This document shows, one piece after another, positions 18,827-28,553 of a stretch of 64,000 nucleotides of DNA. Position numbers and translations under genes: made by a program. The DNA is taken from NCBI GenBank assembly GCA_963820795.1, contig CAWGBJ010000018.1:1-64000 (forward strand), read 5' to 3'. The stretch is from Roseiarcus sp963820795. Lineage in GTDB: Bacteria > Pseudomonadota > Alphaproteobacteria > Rhizobiales > Beijerinckiaceae. Within the stretch, counting starts at the first letter, position 1; every line of letters begins with the position of its first letter. Below the pieces are notes generated by a model. The model was not told the origin of the DNA. It ran no database searches and saw only the letters and a program-made list of their open reading frames with translations.

Positions 18827-19537
18827 ATGAAGCTCACCGATTTCAAGGCCCTGACGTTCGACTGCTACGGTACGCTGATCGACTGGGAAGCGGGGATGAT
18901 CGCGGCGCTCGAGCCGCTGACCCGCCGGGCGTGCCGCAAGCTCTCGCGCGACGCGATCCTCGAGGCGCACGCGCGCCACGAGTCCGCCCAGCAGGCGCAA
19001 ACCCCAGCCAAGCTCTACCGCGACCTGCTGCCGATCGTCTATCGCCGGCTGGCGGAGGAATGGGGCGTCAGCGCGAGCTGGAGCGAGTGCGCGGCCTACG
19101 GCCGCTCGGTGAGAGACTGGCCGCCGTTCGGCGACACCATCGCCGCGCTTGAGGTTCTGAAGCGGCATTACAAACTTGTCATCCTGTCGAATGTCGACAA
19201 CGAGAGCTTCGCCGCCAGCAACGAAAAACTCGAGGTCGCCTTCGACGCCGTGTACACCGCCGAGGATTGCGGCTCCTATAAGCCGTCCGCCCGCAATTTC
19301 GATTACATGCTGGCGAAGCTCGCGACGCTCGGGATCGGCAAGCACGACATCCTGCACACGGCCGAAAGCCTGTTCCATGACCATGTCCCGGCGAAGCGCA
19401 TCGGGCTAGCGTCCTGCTGGATCCATCGCCGTCACGGCCAGGAAGGCTTCGGCGCCACCGTCAATCCTGGCGAAACGCCGAAAGTCGATTTCCGCTTCAA
19501 CAGCCTGGGCGACATGGTTGGGGCGCTCGGCGGCTAA
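18827..19537 (+). CDS. Haloacid dehalogenase type II-like hydrolase
   Basis: 236 residues from the second ATG (18827), which has AAGGA 9 bases upstream, while the ATG at 18818 sits directly on that site. HAD motifs: TFDCYGTLIDWE, VILSNVDNESF, the lysine in SYKPSARNFDYM, and a final AESLFHDHVPAKRIG. The type II dehalogenase pattern suggests cleavage of 2-haloacids, but many such proteins have other substrates. It ends just before the convergent ctaA gene. Confidence 0.82.
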   Translation: MKLTDFKALTFDCYGTLIDWEAGMIAALEPLTRRACRKLSRDAILEAHARHESAQQAQTPAKLYRDLLPIVYRRLAEEWGVSASWSECAAYGRSVRDWPPFGDTIAALEVLKRHYKLVILSNVDNESFAASNEKLEVAFDAVYTAEDCGSYKPSARNFDYMLAKLATLGIGKHDILHTAESLFHDHVPAKRIGLASCWIHRRHGQEGFGATVNPGETPKVDFRFNSLGDMVGALGG

Positions 19538-19539
19538 CT

Positions 19540-20592
19540 CTATCGTCGCCGTCCATTTTGCGTGGCGCGCCAGTGCCAGACCGCGAGGCCGAGGAGAATA
19601 AGCGCGACCGCCTGATGGGCGAGGGCGAGGGGGATCGGCACGACGAACAGCAGCGTCGCCACCCCGAGCCCGGCTTGCAGGCCCGCGACGCCGGCCAGGA
19701 GCGCGGTTCTGCGGGCCAGCGCCAAGGGCGCGCCGCCCAGCGTCGCGATGGCCTGGGCGAGGGCGAAGGCGACGATGGCGTAGGCGATCAGCCGATGATC
19801 GAATTGCGCGGTCGCTGGATCGTCGAGCATCGAGCGGAGCGAAGCGAACGCCTCGCCGGGCAGGAAGCCCGACCCCATCAGCGGCCAAGTGTTGTAGATC
19901 AAGCCGGCGCGCAGGCCCGCGACGAGGGCGCCGAGCCCGAGCTGGCAATAGACGAGGGCCGCGAACGCCGCCGCGGAAATCGCGTAGCCGCGCGGGGCGG
20001 CCGCGCGCGGGCGGTCGCTCAAGCCCACGGTGGCGTAAATCAGCGCGCCGAAGGTGGCCGCCGCGATCATCAGATGCAGCGCCAGGCGATCCTGCGCGAC
20101 CTCGGTGCGCTGGCTCAGGCCCGAGGTCACCATCCACCATCCGACGATCGGCTCGAGCGCCAGGAACCCCGTCGCGACCAGGACCTGACGGCCGAGCGCG
20201 CCTTTGAGCTCGCCGCGCATCCAGAACCAGAGGCCGGGCAGGATGAACGCCGCGCCGACGACGCGCGCCATGAACCGATGGACCCATTCCCACCAGAAGA
20301 TGGTCTTGAAGCCCTCGATCGTCATGTCGGGATTGAGTTCGGCGAATTGCGGGATCTGCTTGTAGCGTTCGAATTCCGCTTGCCAGTCGGCGGCGCTGAG
20401 CGGCGGAAGGACCCCCGTCACCGGCTTCCACTGCGTGATCGACAGGCCCAATTCCGTCAGCCTCGTCGCTCCGCCGATCATGACCATCGCGAAGACGAGC
20501 GTGGCGACGGCGATGAGCCAGAGCCGAACGCCGAAGCGGGCGTCTGCAGGTGAAGACGCTGCCGCGGCGGGCAGACTGGAAATTGAGGCCAT
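19540..20592 (-). CDS. ctaA: Haem A synthase (COX15/CtaA)
   Basis: 350 residues, eight-helix membrane monooxygenase that oxidises the methyl group of haem O to give haem A. The conserved histidines are in WWEWVHRFMARVVG, DRLALHLMIAA, AQFDHRLIAYAIV and LALAHQAVALILL, in the two four-helix halves. The N-terminal GGATRLTELGLSITQWKPV is also diagnostic. It belongs functionally with ctaB, 3.4 kb away on the other strand. Confidence 0.95.
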   Translation of the reverse strand: MASISSLPAAAASSPADARFGVRLWLIAVATLVFAMVMIGGATRLTELGLSITQWKPVTGVLPPLSAADWQAEFERYKQIPQFAELNPDMTIEGFKTIFWWEWVHRFMARVVGAAFILPGLWFWMRGELKGALGRQVLVATGFLALEPIVGWWMVTSGLSQRTEVAQDRLALHLMIAAATFGALIYATVGLSDRPRAAAPRGYAISAAAFAALVYCQLGLGALVAGLRAGLIYNTWPLMGSGFLPGEAFASLRSMLDDPATAQFDHRLIAYAIVAFALAQAIATLGGAPLALARRTALLAGVAGLQAGLGVATLLFVVPIPLALAHQAVALILLGLAVWHWRATQNGRRR

Positions 20593-20693
20593 TCGGATCC
20601 TTGCGGCTCGGCCCTAAGGGACAAAACCCGAGCTTCTGGCCGAGACGCGGCGAAAGCGCAACGTTCTTTTCAACTCGGAAGCGCGCGGAAGGA

Positions 20694-21506
20694 TCAGACG
20701 ATCAACTTGCGGTAGAGGCGCCAAGTCGTGTGCCCGAGCACCGGGAAAATCACCAGCAGCGCGACGAAGAAAGTGACGAAGGCGATCGCCAGATCGGCGC
20801 CGATCACGACCGCCCAGGCGAGCATCGCGCGCGGGTTGGCGACGACCGCCCTGACGCTGGTCGTCATCGCGGTGACGAAGTCGATGTCGCGGTCGACGAG
20901 CAGCGGCGGCGACACCGCGGTGAAGGAAAAGACGATGAGCGCGATGATCGCCCCGAGGCCGTTGCCGACGAGGAGGAAGGCGACGCCGTAGGGGGTGGTG
21001 AAGACCTGGGTGAAGAGCTGGGTCAGCGTCGGGACCTGGAGCCCCCAGAACATCAGGAACAGAAAGACCGCCAGATCGAGCCAGATGATGAAGGTGAAGA
21101 GGCTGACCAGCGCAAGCCAGCCGAGCTCCTTACCCGCCCGTCCCCAAACCGCCCCGAGCACTGCGGACCACGACAACGGCTCGTTCATTTCGAGCCGGCG
21201 CGAGACTTCGTAGGTTCCCGCGGCGCCGAATGGCGCAAACAGCGCAAAGCCCATGATGAACGGGTAGGCCAGGTAATAGTAGCCGAGCTCGAAGGCCAGC
21301 CAGAGGATCAGGAGTCCGCCGACGGCGTAGATTCCGCCGAAGAAAAGCCCATATTTCGGCGCTCGGCCGAAATCGCGGACGCCCTGCTCGATACATTCGA
21401 TGACGTCGGCGATTTCGATCTTGCGGATCTCGAGATGCGGGGCGTCGCCCGGGGCCGCGGCCGGCTCGCTGGCCGCAGGCGGTCCGGCGTCAACCACAAT
21501 CCCCAT
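20694..21506 (-). CDS. DUF2189 membrane protein
   Basis: 270 residues. A Pro/Ala-rich cytoplasmic start is followed by IECIEQGVRDFGRAPKYGLFFGG, then about six helices, with the family pattern GYYYLAYPFIMGFALFAPFGA and TTSVRAVVANPRAMLAW. The family is common in Alphaproteobacteria; function unknown. Confidence 0.85.
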   Translation of the reverse strand: MGIVVDAGPPAASEPAAAPGDAPHLEIRKIEIADVIECIEQGVRDFGRAPKYGLFFGGIYAVGGLLILWLAFELGYYYLAYPFIMGFALFAPFGAAGTYEVSRRLEMNEPLSWSAVLGAVWGRAGKELGWLALVSLFTFIIWLDLAVFLFLMFWGLQVPTLTQLFTQVFTTPYGVAFLLVGNGLGAIIALIVFSFTAVSPPLLVDRDIDFVTAMTTSVRAVVANPRAMLAWAVVIGADLAIAFVTFFVALLVIFPVLGHTTWRLYRKLIV

Positions 21507-21737
21507 CTCTCCACTCCCTTATCCCCTGGGCCTCTGACGGGCGGCGCCACGATTGGATCATGTTCGGCCCCGGCAATCAACGCCGGCAAAGCAGCGATTG
21601 GCGCCGCCGATGGTCGCACCATCCTGAACGAGGCCTGACGTCGGCGCGGCGCTGCATTGCAGTGAAATTCATTGCCGAATGCCGCGCGCTGTGGCATTAG
21701 CGGGCGCATCCCCAACATTCGATCGCTTAGGAACGCG

Positions 21738-22154
21738 ATGTCTTTTATGAACGGTAACAAGTTCGCCGATCGCCAGGCGGCTGCCGCCAAGGCGCGGAAG
21801 GAGATGGCGGAGAAGTTTCTCGCCAACGCCAAGCACGATCCCAATGATCCGGCCGTGATCGAGCGCGAGGCCAAGCGCAAGGCGATTCTCGAGGCCCGCG
21901 CCCTCAGAGACGCCGAGCGCGCCAAGCGCAAGGCGGAGGAAGCGGCCGCCGAGGCCGCCCGTCGCGCGGCTGAGGAAGCCGGCCGTCAGGAACAGCTTCG
22001 GCTCCAAGCGCTGGCCCGAGAAGCCGACGATCAGCGCAAGCGCGAGGAAGAGGAGCGGCTCGAGTACGAGCGCAAGCTCGAGCGCGACGCCCGCTACGCC
22101 GCCCGCAAAGAGCGCAAGAAGAAGAAGAAGTCGGTTCACGAGCGGTACGGCTGA
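21738..22154 (+). CDS. DUF6481 family protein, long charged helix
   Basis: 138 residues beginning MSFMNGNKFADRQAAAAKA. Nearly the whole chain is a highly charged, alanine-rich helix (ERAKRKAEEAAAEAARRAAEE, KREEEERLEYERKL) ending in a polylysine run and VHERYG. This is the DUF6481 pattern of Hyphomicrobiales; function unknown. The start at 21738 is preferred over an upstream in-frame ATG at 21672; an ATG at 21747 is also possible. Confidence 0.8.
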   Translation: MSFMNGNKFADRQAAAAKARKEMAEKFLANAKHDPNDPAVIEREAKRKAILEARALRDAERAKRKAEEAAAEAARRAAEEAGRQEQLRLQALAREADDQRKREEEERLEYERKLERDARYAARKERKKKKKSVHERYG

Positions 22155-22237
22155 ACGTTTTCGCGGCTTTCGTCGATTTGGGCGGCGGCCTGCGGCGCGG
22201 GCTTCGGTTGGAAATCCGGTGACCAAGCGAGGTCGTG

Positions 22238-23542
22238 ATGGAAAAGCCGCTGCGCCTGGGCGTCGCCGGCATTGGCGTGGTGGGCGCGAGCCTCGTTCAG
22301 CTCTTGCGCCGGCAGCATGACGACCTCGTCGCACGGGCAGGGCGTGCTTGCATCGTTACGGCCTATAGCGCGCGCCGCAAACACCGGACCGTCGACCTCG
22401 GCGGCGCGGTCTTCTTCGTCGATGCGGCCCAGATGGCCGCTTCGGGCGAGATCGACGTCTTCGTCGAGCTGATTGGCGGCGCGGGGGGAGCGGCCTTCGA
22501 CGCGGTCAAGGCGGCGCTCGATCGCGGTCTGCCGGTCGTCACCGCCAACAAGGCGATGCTCGCCGAGCACGGGCTCGAGCTCGCGGCGCTCTCCGAGTCC
22601 CGTCAGGCGCCGCTCTATTACGAGGCCGCCGTCGGCGGCGGCATTCCGGTGATCAAGACGCTGCGCGAGAGCCTCGCCGGCAACGCGGTCCAGCGTGTCG
22701 CCGGCATCCTCAACGGCACCTGCAACTACATTCTTTCGCGCATGGAGACCGAGCGCCTCCCGTTCGAGGCCTGTCTCCAGGAGGCGCAGCGGCTCGGCTA
22801 TGCGGAGGCCGATCCGACCTTCGACATCGGCGGCTTCGACACGGCGCACAAGCTCGCCATACTCGCTTCGCTGGCCTTCGGCTCAAAGATCGATGCTACG
22901 GCTGTTTCCGTCGAGGGCATCGAATCGATCACGCTCGCCGATCTCATCGCGGCGGACGAACTCGGCTTCCGCATCAAGCTGCTCGGCGTTGCCGAGCGGA
23001 CGCCGCACGGCATCGAACAGCGCGTCCACCCGACGATGGTGTCGAAGAGCGCCCCGCTCGCCCAGACCATGGGGGTCCTCAATGCGGTGTCGATCGCCGG
23101 CGACGCGATCGGCGAGCTCACCCTCGTCGGCCCCGGCGCCGGTGGGAACGCCACCGCCTCGGCCGTCGCGGCCGACATCGCCGACATCGCACGCGGCACG
23201 CGCCTGCCGACCTTCGGGCGGCCTTCCGCGAGCCTCATCGAGGCTGACCGCGTCCCGATGCAGCGCCATGAGGGCGGATACTATGTGCGCCTCGCGGTCG
23301 TCGACCGGCCGGGCGCCATGGGCGCCATCGCCCAGCGCATGGGCGAGCGGATGATCTCGCTTGAAGCCATCATGCAGAAGCGCGCCCCGAAAGAAGCGGC
23401 CGATGGCGGGGTGGTGCCGGTGGTCCTGATGACGCACGGGACGACCGAGGCGTCGATCCGCGACGCGCTCGAACACACCCTGAAAGACGGGGTTGTGCGC
23501 GAGAAGCCCCAGGTCATTCGCATCGAGCGCGAGGCGGTTTGA
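22238..23542 (+). CDS. hom: Homoserine dehydrogenase
   Basis: 434 residues, NAD(P)H-dependent reduction of aspartate semialdehyde to homoserine in the threonine/methionine pathway. N-terminal Rossmann motif LGVAGIGVVGASLVQL, then VTANKAMLAEHG, the catalytic domain with GILNGTCNYILSRME and ADPTFDIGGFDTAHKLAI, and a C-terminal ACT domain (VDRPGAMGAIAQRMGERMI) for feedback control. ATG at 22238 follows a GAGGT site. Ends in a TTGA overlap with the transporter gene. Confidence 0.95.
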   Translation: MEKPLRLGVAGIGVVGASLVQLLRRQHDDLVARAGRACIVTAYSARRKHRTVDLGGAVFFVDAAQMAASGEIDVFVELIGGAGGAAFDAVKAALDRGLPVVTANKAMLAEHGLELAALSESRQAPLYYEAAVGGGIPVIKTLRESLAGNAVQRVAGILNGTCNYILSRMETERLPFEACLQEAQRLGYAEADPTFDIGGFDTAHKLAILASLAFGSKIDATAVSVEGIESITLADLIAADELGFRIKLLGVAERTPHGIEQRVHPTMVSKSAPLAQTMGVLNAVSIAGDAIGELTLVGPGAGGNATASAVAADIADIARGTRLPTFGRPSASLIEADRVPMQRHEGGYYVRLAVVDRPGAMGAIAQRMGERMISLEAIMQKRAPKEAADGGVVPVVLMTHGTTEASIRDALEHTLKDGVVREKPQVIRIEREAV

Positions 23543-24456
23543 CCCGCGCCGAGCCCGTTCTCGCGAGCTCCGCCCTGACGGCGTCCGCCGCCGAGGACCG
23601 GCGGATGCGCATCTTCGCGATCGCGCTCATGTGCGGTGCGATGATGTGCTTCACCGGCCTCGACACGTCGTCCAAATGGCTCGGCCATAAGTTGCCGGTC
23701 GCCGAGATCGTCTGGTCCCGCTATGCCGGGGCCGGGCTGATCGCTATTGCGGTTGCGCGGCCGTGGTCGCGTCCCGCCGTTTGGCGGTCGGGACGGCCCT
23801 GGCTGCAGGCGTTGCGCTCGCTCCTCCTGCTTGGTTCGACTGCTTCCGTCGTGGTCGCGCTGCGGCAGTTGCAGCTCGCCGAATCGGCGACGATCGCGTT
23901 TCTCGCCCCGATCTTCGTGGCTCTGTTGGCTGGACCGCTGCTCGGCGAACGCGTCGGCCGGGAGCGGATGATCGCGATCGGGGTCGGCTTCCTCGGCGTC
24001 GTGATCGCGACCCGCCCCGGCACCAGCGCCTTCCAGCCGATCGTCATCGTCGCGATGGCCGGCGTCGCCTGCAACGCCTGTTATGTTCTGGCGACGCGAA
24101 AGTTGGCGGGGATCGATTCCTCGAACACGACCCTGCTCTGGACGCAGGCCGCCGGCCTGCTGCTGCTGACGCCCGCCCTCCCATGGGTCTGGCGATGGCC
24201 GGAGTCGCTGCATGTCTGGCTGGTGATGGCGGGTTTGGGGCTCTTTGCCGCGGCTGGGCACGGGCTCCTGATCGTCGCCCACAAATTCGCCCCGGCGCCG
24301 GTGCTGACGCCTTTCTCCTACACCCAGCTCGTCTGGATGATCATCTCGGGGCTCCTGGTGTTTGGCGACTGGCCCCCCGCCGCGACCTTGGCCGGCGCGG
24401 CGCTGGTGGCCCTCTGCGGCGCGTGGCTGGCGCTGCGCGAGCGGACGGGGCCGTAG
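23539..24456 (+). CDS. EamA/DMT-family transporter
   Basis: 305 residues if it starts at the TTG overlapping the hom stop; the first ATG (23605) would give about 283. Ten helices in two EamA repeats (MCFTGLDTSSKWLG, FLAPIFVALLAGPLLGERV, and FSYTQLVWMIISGLLVFGDW). Metabolite exporters of this family often sit beside amino-acid biosynthesis genes, but the substrate is unknown. Confidence 0.85.
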   Translation: MTRAEPVLASSALTASAAEDRRMRIFAIALMCGAMMCFTGLDTSSKWLGHKLPVAEIVWSRYAGAGLIAIAVARPWSRPAVWRSGRPWLQALRSLLLLGSTASVVVALRQLQLAESATIAFLAPIFVALLAGPLLGERVGRERMIAIGVGFLGVVIATRPGTSAFQPIVIVAMAGVACNACYVLATRKLAGIDSSNTTLLWTQAAGLLLLTPALPWVWRWPESLHVWLVMAGLGLFAAAGHGLLIVAHKFAPAPVLTPFSYTQLVWMIISGLLVFGDWPPAATLAGAALVALCGAWLALRERTGP

Positions 24457-24614
24457 CGGTCCGGCCCTCCGCGTCGGGCTCTCGTTTCCGCCCCGGGTCA
24501 CAAATGGTGATCCGTCCGTTACCGCCTCTTCGTAGAGATTTATTGCTCGTTGACTGGAAAAGCCCGGGCTCGGGAACCAGTTCGAGGGTTGCGAACTCTG
24601 GTCAGGAGGACAGG

Positions 24615-24848
24615 ATGAGCGCGCGGGTCGGGCGGCTGCGGCTTCTGCTTGGTTTTTCTATTGTCGCGACGAGGATTGGTCCAGCGCTGGCGTTCGGCGG
24701 CGGAGCGGGGCCGCCGAACTCCTATATGACCAGACAATATTGCACCGAGCAGGTCGTCAACAAAGGCATTACGGAGGTCAGGAAATTCCAGGCCGAAGTG
24801 CAGAAGTGCCTGGACAACCCGGTCACCTACCCGACCACGTACAGGTAG
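24615..24848 (+). CDS. Small secreted protein with two cysteines
   Basis: 77 residues with AGGAGGACAGG directly before the ATG. A hydrophobic signal-like segment (LLLGFSIVATRIGPALAFGGG) is followed by NSYMTRQYCTEQVVNKGI and QAEVQKCLDNP; the two cysteines may pair. No family recognised. Ends 16 bases before the convergent MFS gene. Confidence 0.65.
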   Translation: MSARVGRLRLLLGFSIVATRIGPALAFGGGAGPPNSYMTRQYCTEQVVNKGITEVRKFQAEVQKCLDNPVTYPTTYR

Positions 24849-24864
24849 AGAGACCCGAAGTTGG

Positions 24865-26328
24865 CTACTCCGCCGGCGCCGTCGCGGGCTCTTCGGTCGT
24901 CGAGATCATCCGCCCGGAGACGGCGGCGCCCGCGTCGGGGCGAAGCCTCATGAAGATCAGGGTCGAGAGACTCGAGATCGCCGCCACCAGGACGAAGGCG
25001 AGCGAAAGGTCGCGCGCCACCAGCGTCTGGTCGCCGAAGCCGGACTGGATGATCTGGATGCAGACGGCGGCGACGGCGATGCCGACGGCGCCCGACATCT
25101 GCTGCGATACGCTGGCGAAGCTGGTGGCGCGGCTCATCCGCGGCGGGTCGATGTCGGCGTAGCTGATCGCGTTCAGCGCGGTGAACTCGAGCGAACGGAA
25201 GAACCCGCCGGTGAGCAACGCGAGAAAGATCAGCCAGTGCGGCGTCGTCGGCGTGAACAGGGCGCAGACGGCGAGGAACGCGCCGGAAATGAGGCCGTTG
25301 ACGATGAGCGTCTGGCGGAAGCCGAAGCGGCGCAGCACGCCCGACGCCGCAACCTTCATCATCAGCGCGCCAAGCGCCGTGGCGAAGGTCAGCGACCCGG
25401 ATTCGAACGGGGTCAGGCCGAAGCCGATCTGCAGCAAGAGCGGCAGCAGAAAGGGGAGGGCGCCGATGCCGATGCGGAAGAGCAGGCCGCCGACCACGCC
25501 GGAGAAGAAAGTCGGGATCCTGAGCAGCTTCAGATCGAGGATGGCGTCCTCGTTCTGGCCCGCGTGCCTCACATAGAGGGCGAGCAGCCCAAGGCTGACG
25601 GCGATCGTCGCCGCGACCGCTGGGAAAGGCGCCATGCCGCGGCCGATTAGCGACAGGCCGGAGATCAGCCCCATCAGGCCGAGGCCGGAGAGGACGAACC
25701 CCTTGAAGTCGAAGCGGGGAACGGCTTCCTCGCGCAAATTGGCGATGAAGCGGAGCGACAGGGCGATCCCTAGGAGTCCGATCGGCACGTTGATCCAGAA
25801 GATCCACCGCCAATTGAAATAGGTGGTGATGAAGCCGCCGAGCGGCGGCCCGGCGACCGGGCCGATCAGCGCCGGGACGGTCAGGTAGGCGAGCGCGTTG
25901 ACGAGATCGCTTTTCTCGACGCTCCGCAGGAGCACGAGCCGCCCGACCGGCACCATCATCGCCCCGCCGAGTCCCTGGAAGACCCGCGCCGCGATCAGCG
26001 TATGCAGAGAGGTCGAGGCGCCGCATAGGATCGAGCCCAGGCTGAAGACGATGATCGCGCTGCAAAAGACGGTGCGCGCGCCGAAGCGGTCGGCGATCCA
26101 GCCGGAGGCGGGGATGAAGACCGCCAGCGTCAGCATGTAGGAGGTGAGCGCCAGCTTGAGGACGATCGGGTCCTGATGCAGATCGCGCGCGATCGCCGGC
26201 AAGGAGGTCGCGATCACCGTTCCGTCCATGTTCTCCATGAACAGGGCGGTGGCGACAATGAGGGCGGTGAGGACGGCGGAGCGCATCGGGGTTACGGCTG
26301 TCTTGGCGCTTCGTCCTGGCCGCCGCAA
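24865..26328 (-). CDS. MFS drug exporter, DHA2 (EmrB/QacA) family
   Basis: 487 residues with fourteen helices. The N-terminal MENMDGTVIATSLPAIARDLH and WIADRFGARTVF (motif A), and the later GPVAGPPLGGFITTYFNWRW (motif C-like), are diagnostic of the DHA2 family of proton-driven multidrug exporters. No EmrA-like membrane-fusion gene is adjacent, so it probably works alone across the inner membrane. Confidence 0.9.
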   Translation of the reverse strand: MRRPGRSAKTAVTPMRSAVLTALIVATALFMENMDGTVIATSLPAIARDLHQDPIVLKLALTSYMLTLAVFIPASGWIADRFGARTVFCSAIIVFSLGSILCGASTSLHTLIAARVFQGLGGAMMVPVGRLVLLRSVEKSDLVNALAYLTVPALIGPVAGPPLGGFITTYFNWRWIFWINVPIGLLGIALSLRFIANLREEAVPRFDFKGFVLSGLGLMGLISGLSLIGRGMAPFPAVAATIAVSLGLLALYVRHAGQNEDAILDLKLLRIPTFFSGVVGGLLFRIGIGALPFLLPLLLQIGFGLTPFESGSLTFATALGALMMKVAASGVLRRFGFRQTLIVNGLISGAFLAVCALFTPTTPHWLIFLALLTGGFFRSLEFTALNAISYADIDPPRMSRATSFASVSQQMSGAVGIAVAAVCIQIIQSGFGDQTLVARDLSLAFVLVAAISSLSTLIFMRLRPDAGAAVSGRMISTTEEPATAPAE

Positions 26329-26787
26329 GGCGGGGACAACGAAACGGGAGGCTCACGGCGGTCACAATGGCTTGAACGCGCGTCGGGTTTTCCGTTCTCT
26401 GCCTGCTGGCCTCATGGGTGCGAGACGCCAAACCAAATCTTGACGATCGGTTTCGCGCCGGCCGGCGTTCGCGGCTTAGCCAAAATCGAAATTTGCCCTG
26501 TTTTCCCCTGCCAACAGGGGAGGTTGGCCGCGCCACGCTCCACGTCGATGTATGAAACTGCAATTTTTCAGTCGTTTGAGAAAGATTGCTGAGGCCGCGG
26601 TCGAGCGAGATAACAGAATAAACCTCTCCCTGATCAGGGAGAAAACAGGCAGGAAGGCGGAAAGCGGAAACCCGCTTTCGCGGTCCGCCGTGAGAGCAGG
26701 TTAGCCGGAATTCCTAAAGCCCTGCTTGAAGTCGCCGGCTGGTCCGTGATCGGCAGACGCCGAGCGAGGCGCTTATCCGCCCCGGCG
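26329..26787. other. Gene-free stretch with two palindromes
   Basis: No supported gene. It contains a perfect 18-bp palindrome TCTCCCTGATCAGGGAGA at 26625-26642 and a CCCCTG ccaa CAGGGG hairpin at 26505-26520. These lie between two minus-strand genes and may be transcription terminators of the downstream-reading unit or operators of the exporter. The AT content is higher than in the flanking genes. Confidence 0.45.
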
Positions 26788-27186
26788 TCAGCCGCCGAAG
26801 ATGACCTTGTTCATGATGCGTCCTGGCGCGAGCGTGAACAGTCCGGTGACGACAAGGGCGAGCGTGAAGATCCAGATCATCGCCTGGCGGTGCGTGCGGA
26901 TGTCGTGCTGCCGGGCGCGCAACACGGCGAGCGGAACGACCGCGAGCGTGAACAGCGACAGAAGATGGATGGGGCTCCAGGGTCCCCAGGTCCGGATCGT
27001 ATGGATGAAGAGCGAGGTCCCAGCGACCAGCATCATCAGCGTCGCCCAGGCCCAGCCGACCGTCCGGTGCGGCAGCGTTCCCTTCGGCGCGAGGAACTGG
27101 GCCGCGCCGAGGCCGATCGCGGCGAAGGCGAAGGCCGCATGAAACTGAATCACCGCCGGGGCGGCCAGAAGCGGCGCGAGCGTCAT
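26788..27186 (-). CDS. DUF2306 membrane protein
   Basis: 132 residues, four helices. It shows the family pattern QFHAAFAFAAIGLGAAQFL, HRTVGWAWATLM, TWGPWSPIHLLSLFTLAV and RTHRQAMIWIF, with conserved histidines at helix ends that could bind haem or metal. Function unknown. Confidence 0.82.
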   Translation of the reverse strand: MTLAPLLAAPAVIQFHAAFAFAAIGLGAAQFLAPKGTLPHRTVGWAWATLMMLVAGTSLFIHTIRTWGPWSPIHLLSLFTLAVVPLAVLRARQHDIRTHRQAMIWIFTLALVVTGLFTLAPGRIMNKVIFGG

Positions 27187-27213
27187 AGCCGAAACCCTCG
27201 ACCACGCCCTCGA

Positions 27214-27609
27214 TCAGTACCAGCCTGGAACCAATGGGCCCCAAGCTCCGCCCCAGTCTGTCGCCGCTTCAGCGTTGAGCAGCGCCGTCGTCTCCTGCAT
27301 CTGGGCGATGTTGTTGGCCGCGTGTATCTGCTGATATTGCTGATAGGCCGTGGGGCTGCCGACAAATGCGCAGCCGCATCCGGCGGCGTCGGCATAAATA
27401 TAAACAGGGCCGCTCTTTCTCATCGCGTAGACAATGCTGTTTTGGGGAAGCGCTTGAAGCTTGGCGACCCTCTCCGGCGTGTCCGGCTGCAGCCGCACGA
27501 AACCGGCAGCGGCAAGCTGTCCCTCCCTTTCCGGAGTCCCAACGCTCACGCAACCCGCCAAACCGGCCGCCACGGTCAAGGCCGCACCGCCAACCCGCCA
27601 CTGAATCAT
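27214..27609 (-). CDS. Putative lipoprotein
   Basis: 131 residues from the ATG at 27609 (a second ATG lies 9 bases upstream). The signal peptide ends in a lipobox, LTVAAGLAGCVSVG. The mature part has PERVAKLQALPQNSIVY, a cysteine pair (AAGCGCAFVG), a YQQYQQIHAANNIAQMQ helix and a tryptophan-containing end. It is expected to be anchored in the outer or inner membrane. No named family. Confidence 0.7.
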   Translation of the reverse strand: MIQWRVGGAALTVAAGLAGCVSVGTPEREGQLAAAGFVRLQPDTPERVAKLQALPQNSIVYAMRKSGPVYIYADAAGCGCAFVGSPTAYQQYQQIHAANNIAQMQETTALLNAEAATDWGGAWGPLVPGWY

Positions 27610-27725
27610 GTCAAGCATTCCCAGCCGTCCTGCCCAGGCCGGACCTTCGCGCTTCGAGCGACTCGGTGTCAATCACGCAGCGCAAGTCGGCCGGGGATAT
27701 CTGACAGCGGATTTTACTCGAGGGA

Positions 27726-28443
27726 TCAGTTGCGCGCGCCGATGATCGCCCGCCAGAAGCCGCTGTAGGCCAGCTCTAGACCGACAATCGAGTAGTCGAG
27801 GTCGATCGAGTCCAGCACTTCGTACGCCGAATTGTTGCAGATCGAAAAGATGATCAGCCCATCCCTGGAGACGTGGTGCCGCGCCTGGCGCAGATAGGAT
27901 TCGGTGATGCGTCCGTGCGGGTCGCACAAGCTGTATTTTTCGATGTCGTTTTCAGGATTCTTGTCGACCATCGGCGTGTTGAAGACGATCAGATCGAAAT
28001 CCTTCTCGTCGATTTTTTCGAACAGATCGGACTGATATGCCGTCAGGCTGAGTTTGTTGAGCCGCGCATTGTCGATCGTCGCTCGTACGGCGATCGGGGA
28101 AATGTCGGTCGCGACGGTCCGCGAACTCCAGTTCGCCGCGATGAACAGGGAGATAATGCCGCAGCCGGCGCCGATCTCCAGCGTCTTGGAGATCAGATTA
28201 GGGTTCATCGCCTTGATGTTGCGAATGAAAAACTCGGAACTCGAATCGGGCAGCGGGTGATAGACGCCGGCCGGGAACGTCGACGATCAAACCGTCCGTA
28301 TGGATTCGCTCCGGGACCGCCTGACGACGGATCAACGCCTCATGCGCCGCGGCGATGTCAAAAGGCTCCGTATCAACCAGATTGGCCAGGCCGAGCTTGC
28401 GCAGGACGGACAATCGCGGCCCGACCCGATATTCAATATTCAT
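27726..28443 (-). pseudogene. Class I SAM-dependent methyltransferase with a one-base insertion
   Basis: About 239 residues in two frames. The N-terminal part (28443 leftwards) runs MNIEYRVGPRLSVLRKLGL to GLIVDVPG. An extra C in the GCCGGCCGG run at about 28266-28274 then shifts the frame. The other frame continues VYHPLPDSSSEFFIRNIK and the methyltransferase core: LEIGAGCGIISLF (SAM loop), ATDISPIAV, and FNTPMVDKNPEN, which resembles the NPPY motif of HemK-like enzymes. Base composition is lower in GC than its neighbours. If the insertion is real, only a truncated C-terminal protein could be made from the ATG at 28208. Confidence 0.75.
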
Positions 28444-28553
28444 GTCGCTTTGCCTTTTTTGTACTCGGCGCGATTCCCACCCATCGGCCGAACATCGGTT
28501 ACTGAGGTCCGGCCCAAGCTATTCTTGTTATACGAGTAATCACACGTGCTGGT

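Noticed and set aside
26625..26642. TCTCCCTGATCAGGGAGA as a tetracycline-type operator for the MFS exporter
   Set aside because: It is perfectly symmetric but differs from tet operators, and no TetR gene is adjacent. It may just be a terminator or repeat.
27214..27609. The lipoprotein gene as part of the DUF2306 transcription unit with shared function
   Set aside because: They are on the same strand and close, but no functional link is visible, so only the single genes were called.
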